This document shows positions 13,302-19,625 of a stretch of DNA of 19,625 nt, in pieces (position 1 is the stretch's first letter; each line of letters opens with the position of its first letter). Source of the stretch: Nitrolancea sp040255925. GTDB lineage: Bacteria; Chloroflexota; Chloroflexia; Thermomicrobiales; Thermomicrobiaceae. The notes beneath the pieces were generated by a model. That model did not search any database. It was given only the letters and a program-made list of their open reading frames with translations, and had not been told where the DNA came from. A program made the position numbers and the translations under genes. The stretch is from NCBI GenBank assembly GCA_040255925.1, contig JBDZVX010000047.1:1-19625 (forward strand). Direction: 5' to 3'.

Positions 13302-14243
13302 ATGGCGCGCCGGATTGTGGTGGTAGGCAGCATCAATACCGACCTGGTGGCGAACGTGGAGCACTTTCCCTCCCCAGGAGAGACGGTCATCTGCCGCTCA
13401 TTCACGACGTTCGGGGGTGGCAAGGGTGCGAATCAAGCGATCGCCGCCGCGCGGCTTGGGGCTCCGGTGATGCTGCTCGGCGCGGTCGGCAGCGACGCCT
13501 ACGGTGGCGACCGGCTGGTGGATCTGATCCAGTCGGGTGTCGACACGTCCGCCGTCTCGCGGCAGCACGGAATTCCGAGCGGGATCGCTCTGATCCAGGT
13601 GAACGCGAGCGCGGAAAATACGATAACTATCGTTCCGGGAGCCAATTGGACTATTACTCCGGAGCAGTTGGATCGCGAACTGCCCCGCATCCTTCGCTCT
13701 GATGACCTGCTCTGCTGCCAGGCGGAGCTTCCGCTGGAGACGATCACCCGGGCGCTGGAAATCGCGGGACGGATCGGTGCGGTGCGTGTACTCAATGTGG
13801 CACCGGTCATCAGCGGTGTCCGGGGACTGGTGCCGTTGGCGGATATCCTGATCGTCAATGAGGTGGAAGCAGCCGACCTCACCGGTGTGCTGGATGTCGG
13901 GCCGGAGTCCGCCGGCCGGATCACGGAGGTGCTCTCCCGGTTGGGTTCGGCGATCGTCATCATCACGCTCGGCGCGAACGGTGCTTATGTGCGGTCCCCG
14001 GACTTTGCCGGGCTGGTGCCCTCTCCGCCGGTACCCGTCGTCGATACCACCGGTGCTGGGGATGCGTTTATCGGCGCGTTCATGGCCTGGCTCGCCGAGG
14101 GACAGCCAGTGGAACAGGCAGTTCGTGCGGGTGTAGCTGCCGGCGCGCTGGCGGTGCAGGTCCCCGGCGCGCAGAACTCGCTCCCGGCGAGGGAGGCGCT
14201 TACGGCATTCCTGCGCCGGGTTTCAGCTATCCAAGACTTCTAA
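13302..14243 (+). CDS. rbsK: Ribokinase-like PfkB-family sugar kinase
   Basis: This PfkB-family kinase most likely phosphorylates D-ribose to ribose 5-phosphate with ATP. Of 313 residues, VVGSINTDLVANVEHFPSPGET (7-28) is the typical ribokinase opening with the substrate-binding Asp14. GGGKGANQAIAAARLG (38-53) is PfkB signature 1, and DTTGAGDAFIGAF (248-260) is signature 2 with catalytic base Asp254 and the anion hole. LNVAP and VNEVEA are also ribokinase-like. Its ATG immediately follows the transglutaminase TAA (no gap), so it is the last gene of the moxR operon. No ribose transporter or rbs regulator is nearby, so it may feed on ribose released inside the cell. A related specificity, such as another pentose or a nucleoside, cannot be ruled out. 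Confidence 0.87.
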   Translation: MARRIVVVGSINTDLVANVEHFPSPGETVICRSFTTFGGGKGANQAIAAARLGAPVMLLGAVGSDAYGGDRLVDLIQSGVDTSAVSRQHGIPSGIALIQVNASAENTITIVPGANWTITPEQLDRELPRILRSDDLLCCQAELPLETITRALEIAGRIGAVRVLNVAPVISGVRGLVPLADILIVNEVEAADLTGVLDVGPESAGRITEVLSRLGSAIVIITLGANGAYVRSPDFAGLVPSPPVPVVDTTGAGDAFIGAFMAWLAEGQPVEQAVRAGVAAGALAVQVPGAQNSLPAREALTAFLRRVSAIQDF

Positions 14244-14305
14244 ATCTCTAATACTTTTACTCGTCTCGTAAGGATGGGCAAAGGGAACGTAATCACATTT
14301 GCTCC

Positions 14306-14327
14306 CCTCTCCCAATTCTGGAAGAGG
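14306..14327 (-). terminator. Weak hairpin after hppA
   Basis: In the 112-nt convergent gap between the ribokinase stop and the hppA stop, the minus strand can form an 8-bp stem with one G-U pair (CCTCTTCC/GGGAGAGG, 6-nt loop), starting about 28 nt after the hppA stop. There is no U-tract after it, so intrinsic termination is doubtful. I see no clear terminator for the plus-strand operon in this gap. Confidence 0.3.
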
Positions 14328-14355
14328 CGCCGTACGTGCCCGGGGATGTGGGCCC

Positions 14356-16437
14356 TTACCAGTTCATGAACGCGACCAGTAGAAGCGCGACGATGTTGAC
14401 GATCTTGATCATCGGGTTGATCGCCGGGCCCGCGGTGTCCTTATAGGGATCACCAACCGTGTCGCCGGTCACCGCGGCCTGGTGGGCAAAGCTCCCCTTC
14501 CCGCCATGGGCACCGGCTTCGATCATTTTCTTGGCGTTGTCCCACGCCCCACCGCCGGTCGTCATCGAGATGGCAACGAAGAGCCCGGTGATAATCGAGC
14601 CGATCAAGAGCCCGCCGACCGCTTCTTTGCCGAGCGTCAGGCCGATGATCAGTGGTGCCAGCACCGGGATCAGCGCCGGAATCATCATTTCCCGTAGCGC
14701 CCGTCGCGTCACGATATCGACGGCCCGGCCATATTCCGGCTTGACCCGGCCTTCGAGCAGCCCTGGGATCTCACGGAACTGACGGCGGACTTCCTGCACC
14801 ACAGCGCCGCCCGCCTTCCCGACCGCGTCCATTAGGAGGCTGGCGAAAAAGTAGGGAAGCGCTCCACCGACCAGGAGACCGATCAGCACCCGTGGGTCCG
14901 AGAGATCGAAAAGCGCCCCTTGCTCGATTTCGAGGAAGTAAGAGGCGAAGAGGACCAGGGCGGCAAGCCCGGCTGAGCCGATCGCGTACGCCTTGGTGAC
15001 AGCCTTGGTGGTGTTCCCTACGGAATCGAGCGGGTCGGTGATCGCCCGGACACTCTCCGGAAGTTCCGCCATCTCGGCAATGCCACCAGCGTTATCGGTG
15101 ATAGGCCCGAAGGAGTCGATCGCCACGATGATACCGGCCATCGACAGCATCGCCATTGCCGCGACCGCGATTCCGTAAAGGCCGGCGGTCGCTTCGGTTG
15201 GGGATGCGGTGAGGTTATAGGCCGTATAGATCGCCAGCGAGATCAGGATGATAGGTAAGGCGGTGGAGCGCATCGAAAGGCCAAGGCCGGCGATGATATT
15301 GGTGCCGTGGCCGGTTTCGGATGCCTCGGCGATCTGTTTCACCGGCCGGTAATTGTCGGAGGTGTAGTACTCGGTGAGGACCACGACCCCGATGGTCACC
15401 ACGATGCCGATAATCGCGCTGAGGAAGAGCTTCATGGTTGCGGAAAGCGTCAACGTCAATCCGAACAGTTGGACGGGAGTGTCGGTGATTGTCGCGTTGG
15501 TCCCCATCAGCCAGTTGGTAACCGGATAAAAGGCCACTACGGCCAGAATGATGGCGACCAGCAATCCCTGGTAGAGCGCGCGCATGATGGCCCCACTAGA
15601 ACCTACCCGAACGAAGAAGGTGCCGATGATGGACGTGAATATCGAGACGGCACCGATCACGAGTGGGAAGACCACTGCTGTTTCGTTTCGGAAGACCAGG
15701 TGACCAAGTAGCATGGCGGCGATGGCCGTGACGGCATAGGTTTCGAAGAGATCGGCGGCCATACCGGCGCAGTCGCCAACGTTGTCACCCACGTTATCGG
15801 CGATGACCCCTGGGTTACGAGGGTCGTCTTCCGGAATACCCGCCTCCACTTTGCCGACCAGGTCGGTACCGACGTCAGCGGCCTTCGTATAAATGCCGCC
15901 GCCGATGCGGGCGAAGACGGAGATTAGACTGCCTCCAAACCCAAGGCCGATAAGCGCGTTCACATCACGGGTAAACGCATAAAAGACTGAGACGGAGAGA
16001 AGCCCGAGACCGACCACGAAGAGTCCGGTAACAGTACCGCCCCGAAAGGCGACGAGCAGCGCCTGGGGAAGACCGGACTTGGCGGCTTCGGCGGTCCGAA
16101 CGTTAGAACGCACGGCAACGTGCATGCCGATGAAACCGGCGGCGGCGGATGCCGCGGCGCCAATGAGAAAGCCGATCGCCGTCGTGACGTTGATCAAAAG
16201 GCCGAGGATGACCGCGATGACCAGTGCCACGGCCGCCACCAGCGTGTATTGGCGGCGCATGTAGGCTTCGGCGCCTTCCTGAATGGCCCCGGCGATCTCA
16301 AGCATTCGAGAATCACCTGCCGGCTGGGATAGCACCCATCGAACGAGCAACCCGCCGTAAATCAGCGCCGCTAGTCCCGCGACCACCGCTACCGCGAGGG
16401 CGATCGTTATGGTGTCTGACGTTGATGCGTTTGGCAC
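14356..16437 (-). CDS. hppA: K+-independent membrane-bound proton-pumping pyrophosphatase
   Basis: This integral membrane enzyme (H+-PPase) hydrolyses pyrophosphate and pumps protons, recovering energy from biosynthesis. The 693 residues, with some 15-16 hydrophobic helices, are a normal length. The pyrophosphate/Mg site is intact: GGGIYTKAADVGTDLVGKVE (179-198), GIPEDDPRNP (200-209), DNVGDNVGDCAGMAADLFE (214-232), DSFGPITDNAGGIAEM (441-456) and, near the C-terminus, DTVGDPYKDTAGPAINP. GNTTKAVTKAYAIGSAGL (474-491) carries Lys478 where K+-dependent enzymes have Ala, the known marker of the K+-independent, proton-pumping class. The start is GTG; AAGGAGG lies only 3 nt before it, which is tight but no better start exists. 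It is transcribed alone, between a 330-nt upstream region and a convergent gap. Confidence 0.97.
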   Translation of the reverse strand: MPNASTSDTITIALAVAVVAGLAALIYGGLLVRWVLSQPAGDSRMLEIAGAIQEGAEAYMRRQYTLVAAVALVIAVILGLLINVTTAIGFLIGAAASAAAGFIGMHVAVRSNVRTAEAAKSGLPQALLVAFRGGTVTGLFVVGLGLLSVSVFYAFTRDVNALIGLGFGGSLISVFARIGGGIYTKAADVGTDLVGKVEAGIPEDDPRNPGVIADNVGDNVGDCAGMAADLFETYAVTAIAAMLLGHLVFRNETAVVFPLVIGAVSIFTSIIGTFFVRVGSSGAIMRALYQGLLVAIILAVVAFYPVTNWLMGTNATITDTPVQLFGLTLTLSATMKLFLSAIIGIVVTIGVVVLTEYYTSDNYRPVKQIAEASETGHGTNIIAGLGLSMRSTALPIILISLAIYTAYNLTASPTEATAGLYGIAVAAMAMLSMAGIIVAIDSFGPITDNAGGIAEMAELPESVRAITDPLDSVGNTTKAVTKAYAIGSAGLAALVLFASYFLEIEQGALFDLSDPRVLIGLLVGGALPYFFASLLMDAVGKAGGAVVQEVRRQFREIPGLLEGRVKPEYGRAVDIVTRRALREMMIPALIPVLAPLIIGLTLGKEAVGGLLIGSIITGLFVAISMTTGGGAWDNAKKMIEAGAHGGKGSFAHQAAVTGDTVGDPYKDTAGPAINPMIKIVNIVALLLVAFMNW

Positions 16438-16767
16438 GGGCCTCCTTCTTTCCAGTCGTCGGTCGCCTCACGCGGGCTCATCATGAGCCGACTGCGAATC
16501 ACCGTGGAAAGATATCGATCCGCAGCCACCGGAACGAACGGATCTTTGGGGCGTGTGGCGTCGCCCAGGTCGGACCGCGTGTGGCGTGGCACGCCGCGAA
16601 GCACTTCACTGGTATTAGGCGCGCAACAGGATGACCGATCCTGGCCGTGGCTCGGATGTCCTGTGGCTACCGATGCCCTGGAGCCCGGCAATCCCCGCCG
16701 GCCCCTGTCTTCTGTCGGCGTGTCTCATGTGTACTCTAAGTGATACCACATTCTTGAGGTGTGCATA
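16438..16767 (-). other. Gene-free upstream region of hppA
   Basis: These 330 nt between the oxidase-operon terminator and hppA hold no convincing gene in any frame. I see the hppA ribosome site (AAGGAGG) just before its GTG, and a perfect inverted repeat GGCTCA-TCA-TGAGCC at 16475-16489 in the presumed leader. GATCCG/CGGATC also pairs near 16516-16543. Candidate -10 boxes (TATCTT near 16511, TAATAC near 16615) lack good -35 partners, so I do not assign a promoter. Confidence 0.4.
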
Positions 16768-16802
16768 GAAAACGCCCACCCGATTTCCGGGTGGGCGTTT
16801 TC
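16768..16802 (-). terminator. Strong intrinsic terminator of the cytochrome oxidase operon
   Basis: A perfect 15-bp inverted repeat (GAAAACGCCCACCCG / CGGGTGGGCGTTTTC) has a 5-nt loop. On the minus strand it lies 32 nt after the subunit IV stop and its 3' arm ends in TTTTC, giving a short U-tract. Because A and T runs flank both sides it could act in both directions, but only the minus-strand operon ends here. Confidence 0.88.
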
Positions 16803-16834
16803 ATTCGCGTTCCGCGGCAGTGGATGTTCGAGCT

Positions 16835-17131
16835 CTAGAAGTTCTCGAACAACGCCATCAGCGCGAGGATCGTTCCGGTCGCGATGCCGAGACCTCCCAG
16901 GAAGAACCCGGTGAAGATCCGGTCGTCGAACTTAAGGTGCATGTAGTATCCGACAACGAGGATAAACTTCACCGTCGACAGAATGATCAGCGTCGGGATC
17001 AGGACGCCGAAGAGCGCTGGGATATAGTAGATCGCCACTTCGACCACGGTGATGATCGCCAAGACCACACCGATCTTGACGTATAACGCGGGGCCTGGAT
17101 GCTCGTGTGCCCCGGCAGGTGAATGACTCAC
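16835..17131 (-). CDS. ctaF: Cytochrome c oxidase subunit IV (CtaF/CoxD-type)
   Basis: This is a small membrane subunit of the heme-copper oxidase, with a stabilising role and no cofactors. From the GTG at 17131 it has 98 residues: a short His-containing cytoplasmic N-terminus (VSHSPAGAHEHPG), then three hydrophobic helices. The second contains the family hallmark VKFILVVGYYMHLKFDDR. The GTG is preferred over an in-frame ATG at 17173, because AAAGGAGAGGGG lies just upstream and the N-terminus then resembles that of the adjacent subunit III (MSH...). It is the last gene of the operon, separated from subunit III by 116 nt containing a strong hairpin, and followed by an intrinsic terminator. Confidence 0.88.
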   Translation of the reverse strand: MSHSPAGAHEHPGPALYVKIGVVLAIITVVEVAIYYIPALFGVLIPTLIILSTVKFILVVGYYMHLKFDDRIFTGFFLGGLGIATGTILALMALFENF

Positions 17132-17204
17132 GTCTAGCCCCTCTCCTTTACGGTAAGAACCACGTTGGTCCATCGCCGGCTAGTGCTACGGCTCGTGCAA
17201 GAGC

Positions 17205-17238
17205 GGAGTTGAGATCGCAGGTGCGCGATCTCAACTCC
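17205..17238 (-). repeat. Perfect 14-bp hairpin between oxidase subunit III and IV genes
   Basis: GGAGTTGAGATCGC (17205-17218) and its exact reverse complement (17225-17238) flank a 6-nt loop in the 116-nt intercistronic gap, starting 9 nt after the subunit III stop on the minus strand. No U-tract follows, so it is not a standard terminator. It may stabilise the upstream mRNA end, mark a processing site or partly attenuate transcription so that subunit IV is made at a different level. Confidence 0.75.
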
Positions 17239-17247
17239 TTGCGATCC

Positions 17248-17889
17248 CTATGCCGCCGGTGGAGTACCGTACGGAATCAGGTACACCAGCGTGAAGATTA
17301 AGATCCAGACAATATCGACGAAGTGCCAATAGAGCCCGGCGATCTCTACCTTCTCGCTATCCGATTGGTGGATCATCCCTCGGAGCGACATGATGAACAG
17401 GGACGTCAGCCAGACCACTCCGATGAACACGTGCGTGCCGTGAAAGCCGGTCAGCACGAAGAACGTCGTCCCGAACAGGTTCTCGGGAATCGTAAGCCCG
17501 TGCTCGTAGAACTCGGTGAACTCGAAGTACTGACCGCCTAGGAACAGTGTTCCGAGCAACATCACCGCTACGAGCCAGGCACGGAAGACTCGGTGCTTAT
17601 TTTGTTGGATACCCGCGAGCGCGAGAACCATTGCCAGACTACTGATGAGGAGAACGGCCGCACTGACCGACGTGTACGGGATGCTGAACAATCCCTCGAC
17701 GCCGTTTCCGCCGTGCGGGTACGGTCCCGACAGACTCCGGCCGCGGTAGACCATGTAGGTCATGATCAGCGTACCGAAGAACATGCAGTCCGACGCCAGG
17801 AACGCCCACATCATGAGCTTGTTGTGGGTGAGCCCCGTTGTTGTTGCGTGGGCGGCTCCCCCACCGTGACTTGCGACTGCGTGACTCAC
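17248..17889 (-). CDS. ctaE: Cytochrome c oxidase subunit III
   Basis: This is subunit III of the aa3/caa3-type oxidase, a membrane subunit that stabilises the catalytic core and its proton uptake. The 213 residues form five hydrophobic helices, the short bacterial form. Landmarks are FLASDCMFFGTLI in the first helix, GGQYFEFTEFYEHGL, the conserved FFVLTGFHGTHVFIGVVWL, and the C-terminal AGLYWHFVDIVWILIFTLVYL signature. The N-terminus is rich in His, Gly and Ala (MSHAVASHGGGAAHATTTG). The GTG start lies 31 nt after the subunit I stop; purine-rich GAGGGGCGAGGCGGAG upstream gives the ribosome site, though its closest GGAG is only 2 nt from the GTG. Co-transcribed with subunits I and IV. Confidence 0.95.
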   Translation of the reverse strand: MSHAVASHGGGAAHATTTGLTHNKLMMWAFLASDCMFFGTLIMTYMVYRGRSLSGPYPHGGNGVEGLFSIPYTSVSAAVLLISSLAMVLALAGIQQNKHRVFRAWLVAVMLLGTLFLGGQYFEFTEFYEHGLTIPENLFGTTFFVLTGFHGTHVFIGVVWLTSLFIMSLRGMIHQSDSEKVEIAGLYWHFVDIVWILIFTLVYLIPYGTPPAA

Positions 17890-17920
17890 AACTCCGCCTC
17901 GCCCCTCTTCTCTTGGCCCT

Positions 17921-19625
17921 CTAGCTGATGGGCTCGAAGGCCATGGCGAACAGACAGAAGATAAACAGCGCTAACCCTGCTACGGTTAGCCAGATGGTAA
18001 AGGTTCCGATGAACCCGGCCGCCATTAGTGTGATACCGGCGGCCATCAGGATCGGGTAGACCGAGGGCGGCGGCAGGTGAATGCCGTGCCCGTGTCCACC
18101 ACCATGATGCTGGTGGCGAGCAACCTTGGCCCCCTGGCCATACTTCTGCTCCCAGAAGGCATCCCGGTGACGAACCACTGGTACCTCCGCGAAGTTGTAG
18201 ATCGGCGGCGGGGAGGGGATGGTCCATTCCAAGGTCCGGGCATCCCAGGGATCGGCCGGCGCCTTCTCGCCCGAGGTCCAGGCCCGCACCATGTTGACGA
18301 CCAACAGGATGATGGCCACGGCCAGGACGTAAGCACCCATGGTCTCGATCATATTCCAGAAGTCGAAGCCCATGCCCGCGTGATAGGTGTAGTATCGGCG
18401 GGACATGCCGTCGACCCCAACGAAGTGCATCGGGAAGAAGGTCAGGTTGAAGCCGACCAGGGTGACCCAGAACTGGATCTGACCCATCTTGTCGTCCATC
18501 ATCTTGCCGAAGAACTTCGGGAACCAGTAGTAGATCGCGGCAAACATCGCGAAGGCGATACCAGCCACCACGTAGTGGAAGTGAGCCACGATGAAGTAGG
18601 TGTCGGACTGCTGGTAGTCGATCGGCGGGGAGGCGTGCATAACGCCGGTGATCCCACCCATCGTGAAGATCCCGACGAAGGCCGCTGAGTAGAGCAGCGG
18701 GGTGTTGATCTTGATCGAGCCACCCCAGACCGTACCTAACCAGTTGAAGATCTTGACCCCGGTTGGGATCGCGATCAGCATCGTGACGCCGGAGAAAGCG
18801 GTGTTGGCCACCGGACCCATACCGACCACGAACATGTGATGGGCCCAGACGCCGAAGGCCAGGAAGCCGATGGCGCAGGCCGAGTAGACCATGAAGGAGT
18901 AGCCGAAGAGCGGCTTCCGGGAGAAGACCGGCAGGATCTCCGAGATCATCCCGAAGGCTGGGAGCACCAGGATGTAGACCTCGGGATGCCCGAAGACCCA
19001 GAAGGTGTGCTGCCAGAGAACCGGATCACCACCCTTGACCGCGTTGAAGAAGTTCGCGTCGAACTTCCGGTCGAAGGTCATCTCGAACAGGCCGATGGCG
19101 AAGGGGGGCATCGCCAGCAGCAGGATGATCGAGGTGATGAAGACCATCCAGATGTAGATTGGCATGCGCATCAGGCTCATGCCCGGCGCGCGCAGGTTGA
19201 TGATGGTCACGAAGAAGTTGAGGGCCGAGGCGATCGAGGAGATCCCGAGCACCTGGACGCCCATCATGAAGAAGTCAGTGCCGTTGCCGGGCAGGTAGGC
19301 CGGGCTGACACTGCTGGTCAGCGGAGCGTAGCTGAACCAGCCGCCATTCGGCAGGGTGCCGAAGAGCCCGCCGCTGAGCATCAGGAGCGCGCCGAAGAGG
19401 AACAACCAGAAGCTGAAGGAGTTCAGCCGCGGGAAGGCCACGTCGCGCGCGCCGATCATCAGCGGCGTCAGGAAGTTGAAGAAGGCCGAGTTCATCGGCA
19501 TGACGAAGAGGAAGATCATGACCAGCCCATGCGTCGTGAACAACTGGTTGAACAGATGGGGTCCAACCAAAGTGTTGTCCGGGACGATGAGCTGGGTCCG
19601 CATGGTCAAGGCCATCAGGCCGCCC
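17921..19625 (-). CDS. ctaD: Cytochrome c oxidase subunit I (5' end beyond window)
   Basis: This is the catalytic subunit of a heme-copper oxygen reductase that reduces O2 and pumps protons. The frame continues through the right edge: GGL precedes the Met at 19615, and normal subunit I proteins have tens of residues before RTQL, so that Met is not the start. Counting from it: heme a ligands His29 (TTHGLVMIF) and His347; CuB ligands His210, His259 and His260 (FGHPEVYI, WAHHMFVVG) with cross-linked Tyr214; heme a3 ligand His345 (YFIVAHFHYVV). Glu212 and Lys288 (PTGVKIFNW) mark the D and K proton paths, pointing to A-type. After the core, a His/Gly-rich linker (HQHHGGGHGHGIHLP) leads to two more hydrophobic helices, as in some caa3 oxidases. 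Subunit II is not visible and is presumably upstream, outside the window. Confidence 0.97.
   Translation of the reverse strand, partial: GGLMALTMRTQLIVPDNTLVGPHLFNQLFTTHGLVMIFLFVMPMNSAFFNFLTPLMIGARDVAFPRLNSFSFWLFLFGALLMLSGGLFGTLPNGGWFSYAPLTSSVSPAYLPGNGTDFFMMGVQVLGISSIASALNFFVTIINLRAPGMSLMRMPIYIWMVFITSIILLLAMPPFAIGLFEMTFDRKFDANFFNAVKGGDPVLWQHTFWVFGHPEVYILVLPAFGMISEILPVFSRKPLFGYSFMVYSACAIGFLAFGVWAHHMFVVGMGPVANTAFSGVTMLIAIPTGVKIFNWLGTVWGGSIKINTPLLYSAAFVGIFTMGGITGVMHASPPIDYQQSDTYFIVAHFHYVVAGIAFAMFAAIYYWFPKFFGKMMDDKMGQIQFWVTLVGFNLTFFPMHFVGVDGMSRRYYTYHAGMGFDFWNMIETMGAYVLAVAIILLVVNMVRAWTSGEKAPADPWDARTLEWTIPSPPPIYNFAEVPVVRHRDAFWEQKYGQGAKVARHQHHGGGHGHGIHLPPPSVYPILMAAGITLMAAGFIGTFTIWLTVAGLALFIFCLFAMAFEPIS

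Noticed and set aside
16224..16691. Open frames of 94 and 136 codons around the hppA start
   Set aside because: Both overlap the hppA coding start, lack ribosome sites and have no family features.
1..19625. Mobile element, CRISPR array, prophage or defence system
   Set aside because: No transposase, integrase, direct-repeat array or toxin/defence gene is seen; gene order and composition look like an ordinary chromosome throughout.

Overview
The window looks like a chromosomal stretch from a high-GC bacterium (roughly 60% GC by eye). The gene content fits a Chloroflexota, Thermomicrobia-like organism (Sphaerobacter/Nitrolancea type): an rplI-dnaB pair, a K+-independent membrane pyrophosphatase, an aa3/caa3-type oxidase operon ordered subunit I-III-IV, and a MoxR/DUF58/transglutaminase cluster. 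The phylum is inferred from protein character and gene order, with no marker comparison, so it is tentative. I see no mobile elements, CRISPR arrays, rRNA or tRNA genes. Most of the window is core housekeeping and energy metabolism.

Layout. (1) 1-8086 is all on the minus strand. In transcription order it holds polA (GTG start at 8086), a small FmdB-type zinc-ribbon protein, a 434-nt gene-free segment with strong potential RNA structure, then cysS, rlmB (3 nt apart) and a fused msrA-msrB gene. A well-formed promoter (TTGCAT-17-TATAGT) then reads into rplI and the 5' part of dnaB, which runs off the left edge. (2) 8087-8451 is a divergent control region between polA and the plus-strand operon. 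It holds an extended -10 element (TGCTATAAT), two palindromes near the polA promoter, and a possible 23-codon leader ORF whose stop overlaps the moxR start (TAATG). (3) 8452-14243 is a tight plus-strand operon: moxR ATPase, DUF58 protein (4-nt overlap), a large membrane transglutaminase-like protein, and a ribokinase that begins directly after the transglutaminase stop codon. (4) 14356-19625 is minus strand again: the H+-pumping pyrophosphatase hppA, then a cytochrome c oxidase operon (subunit I, cut by the right edge; subunit III; subunit IV) that ends at a strong intrinsic terminator at 16768-16802.

How the genes work together. The oxidase operon and HppA both build proton gradients, from cytochrome c oxidation and pyrophosphate hydrolysis. 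PolA, DnaB, L9, RlmB and CysRS serve replication and translation. MsrAB repairs oxidised methionine. The MoxR/DUF58/transglutaminase trio is a widespread, poorly understood module, probably an AAA+ ATPase acting with two envelope proteins; here a ribokinase is attached to it. The least explained parts are that four-gene operon with its leader, the structured cysS upstream region, and a perfect 14-bp hairpin between the oxidase subunit III and IV genes.
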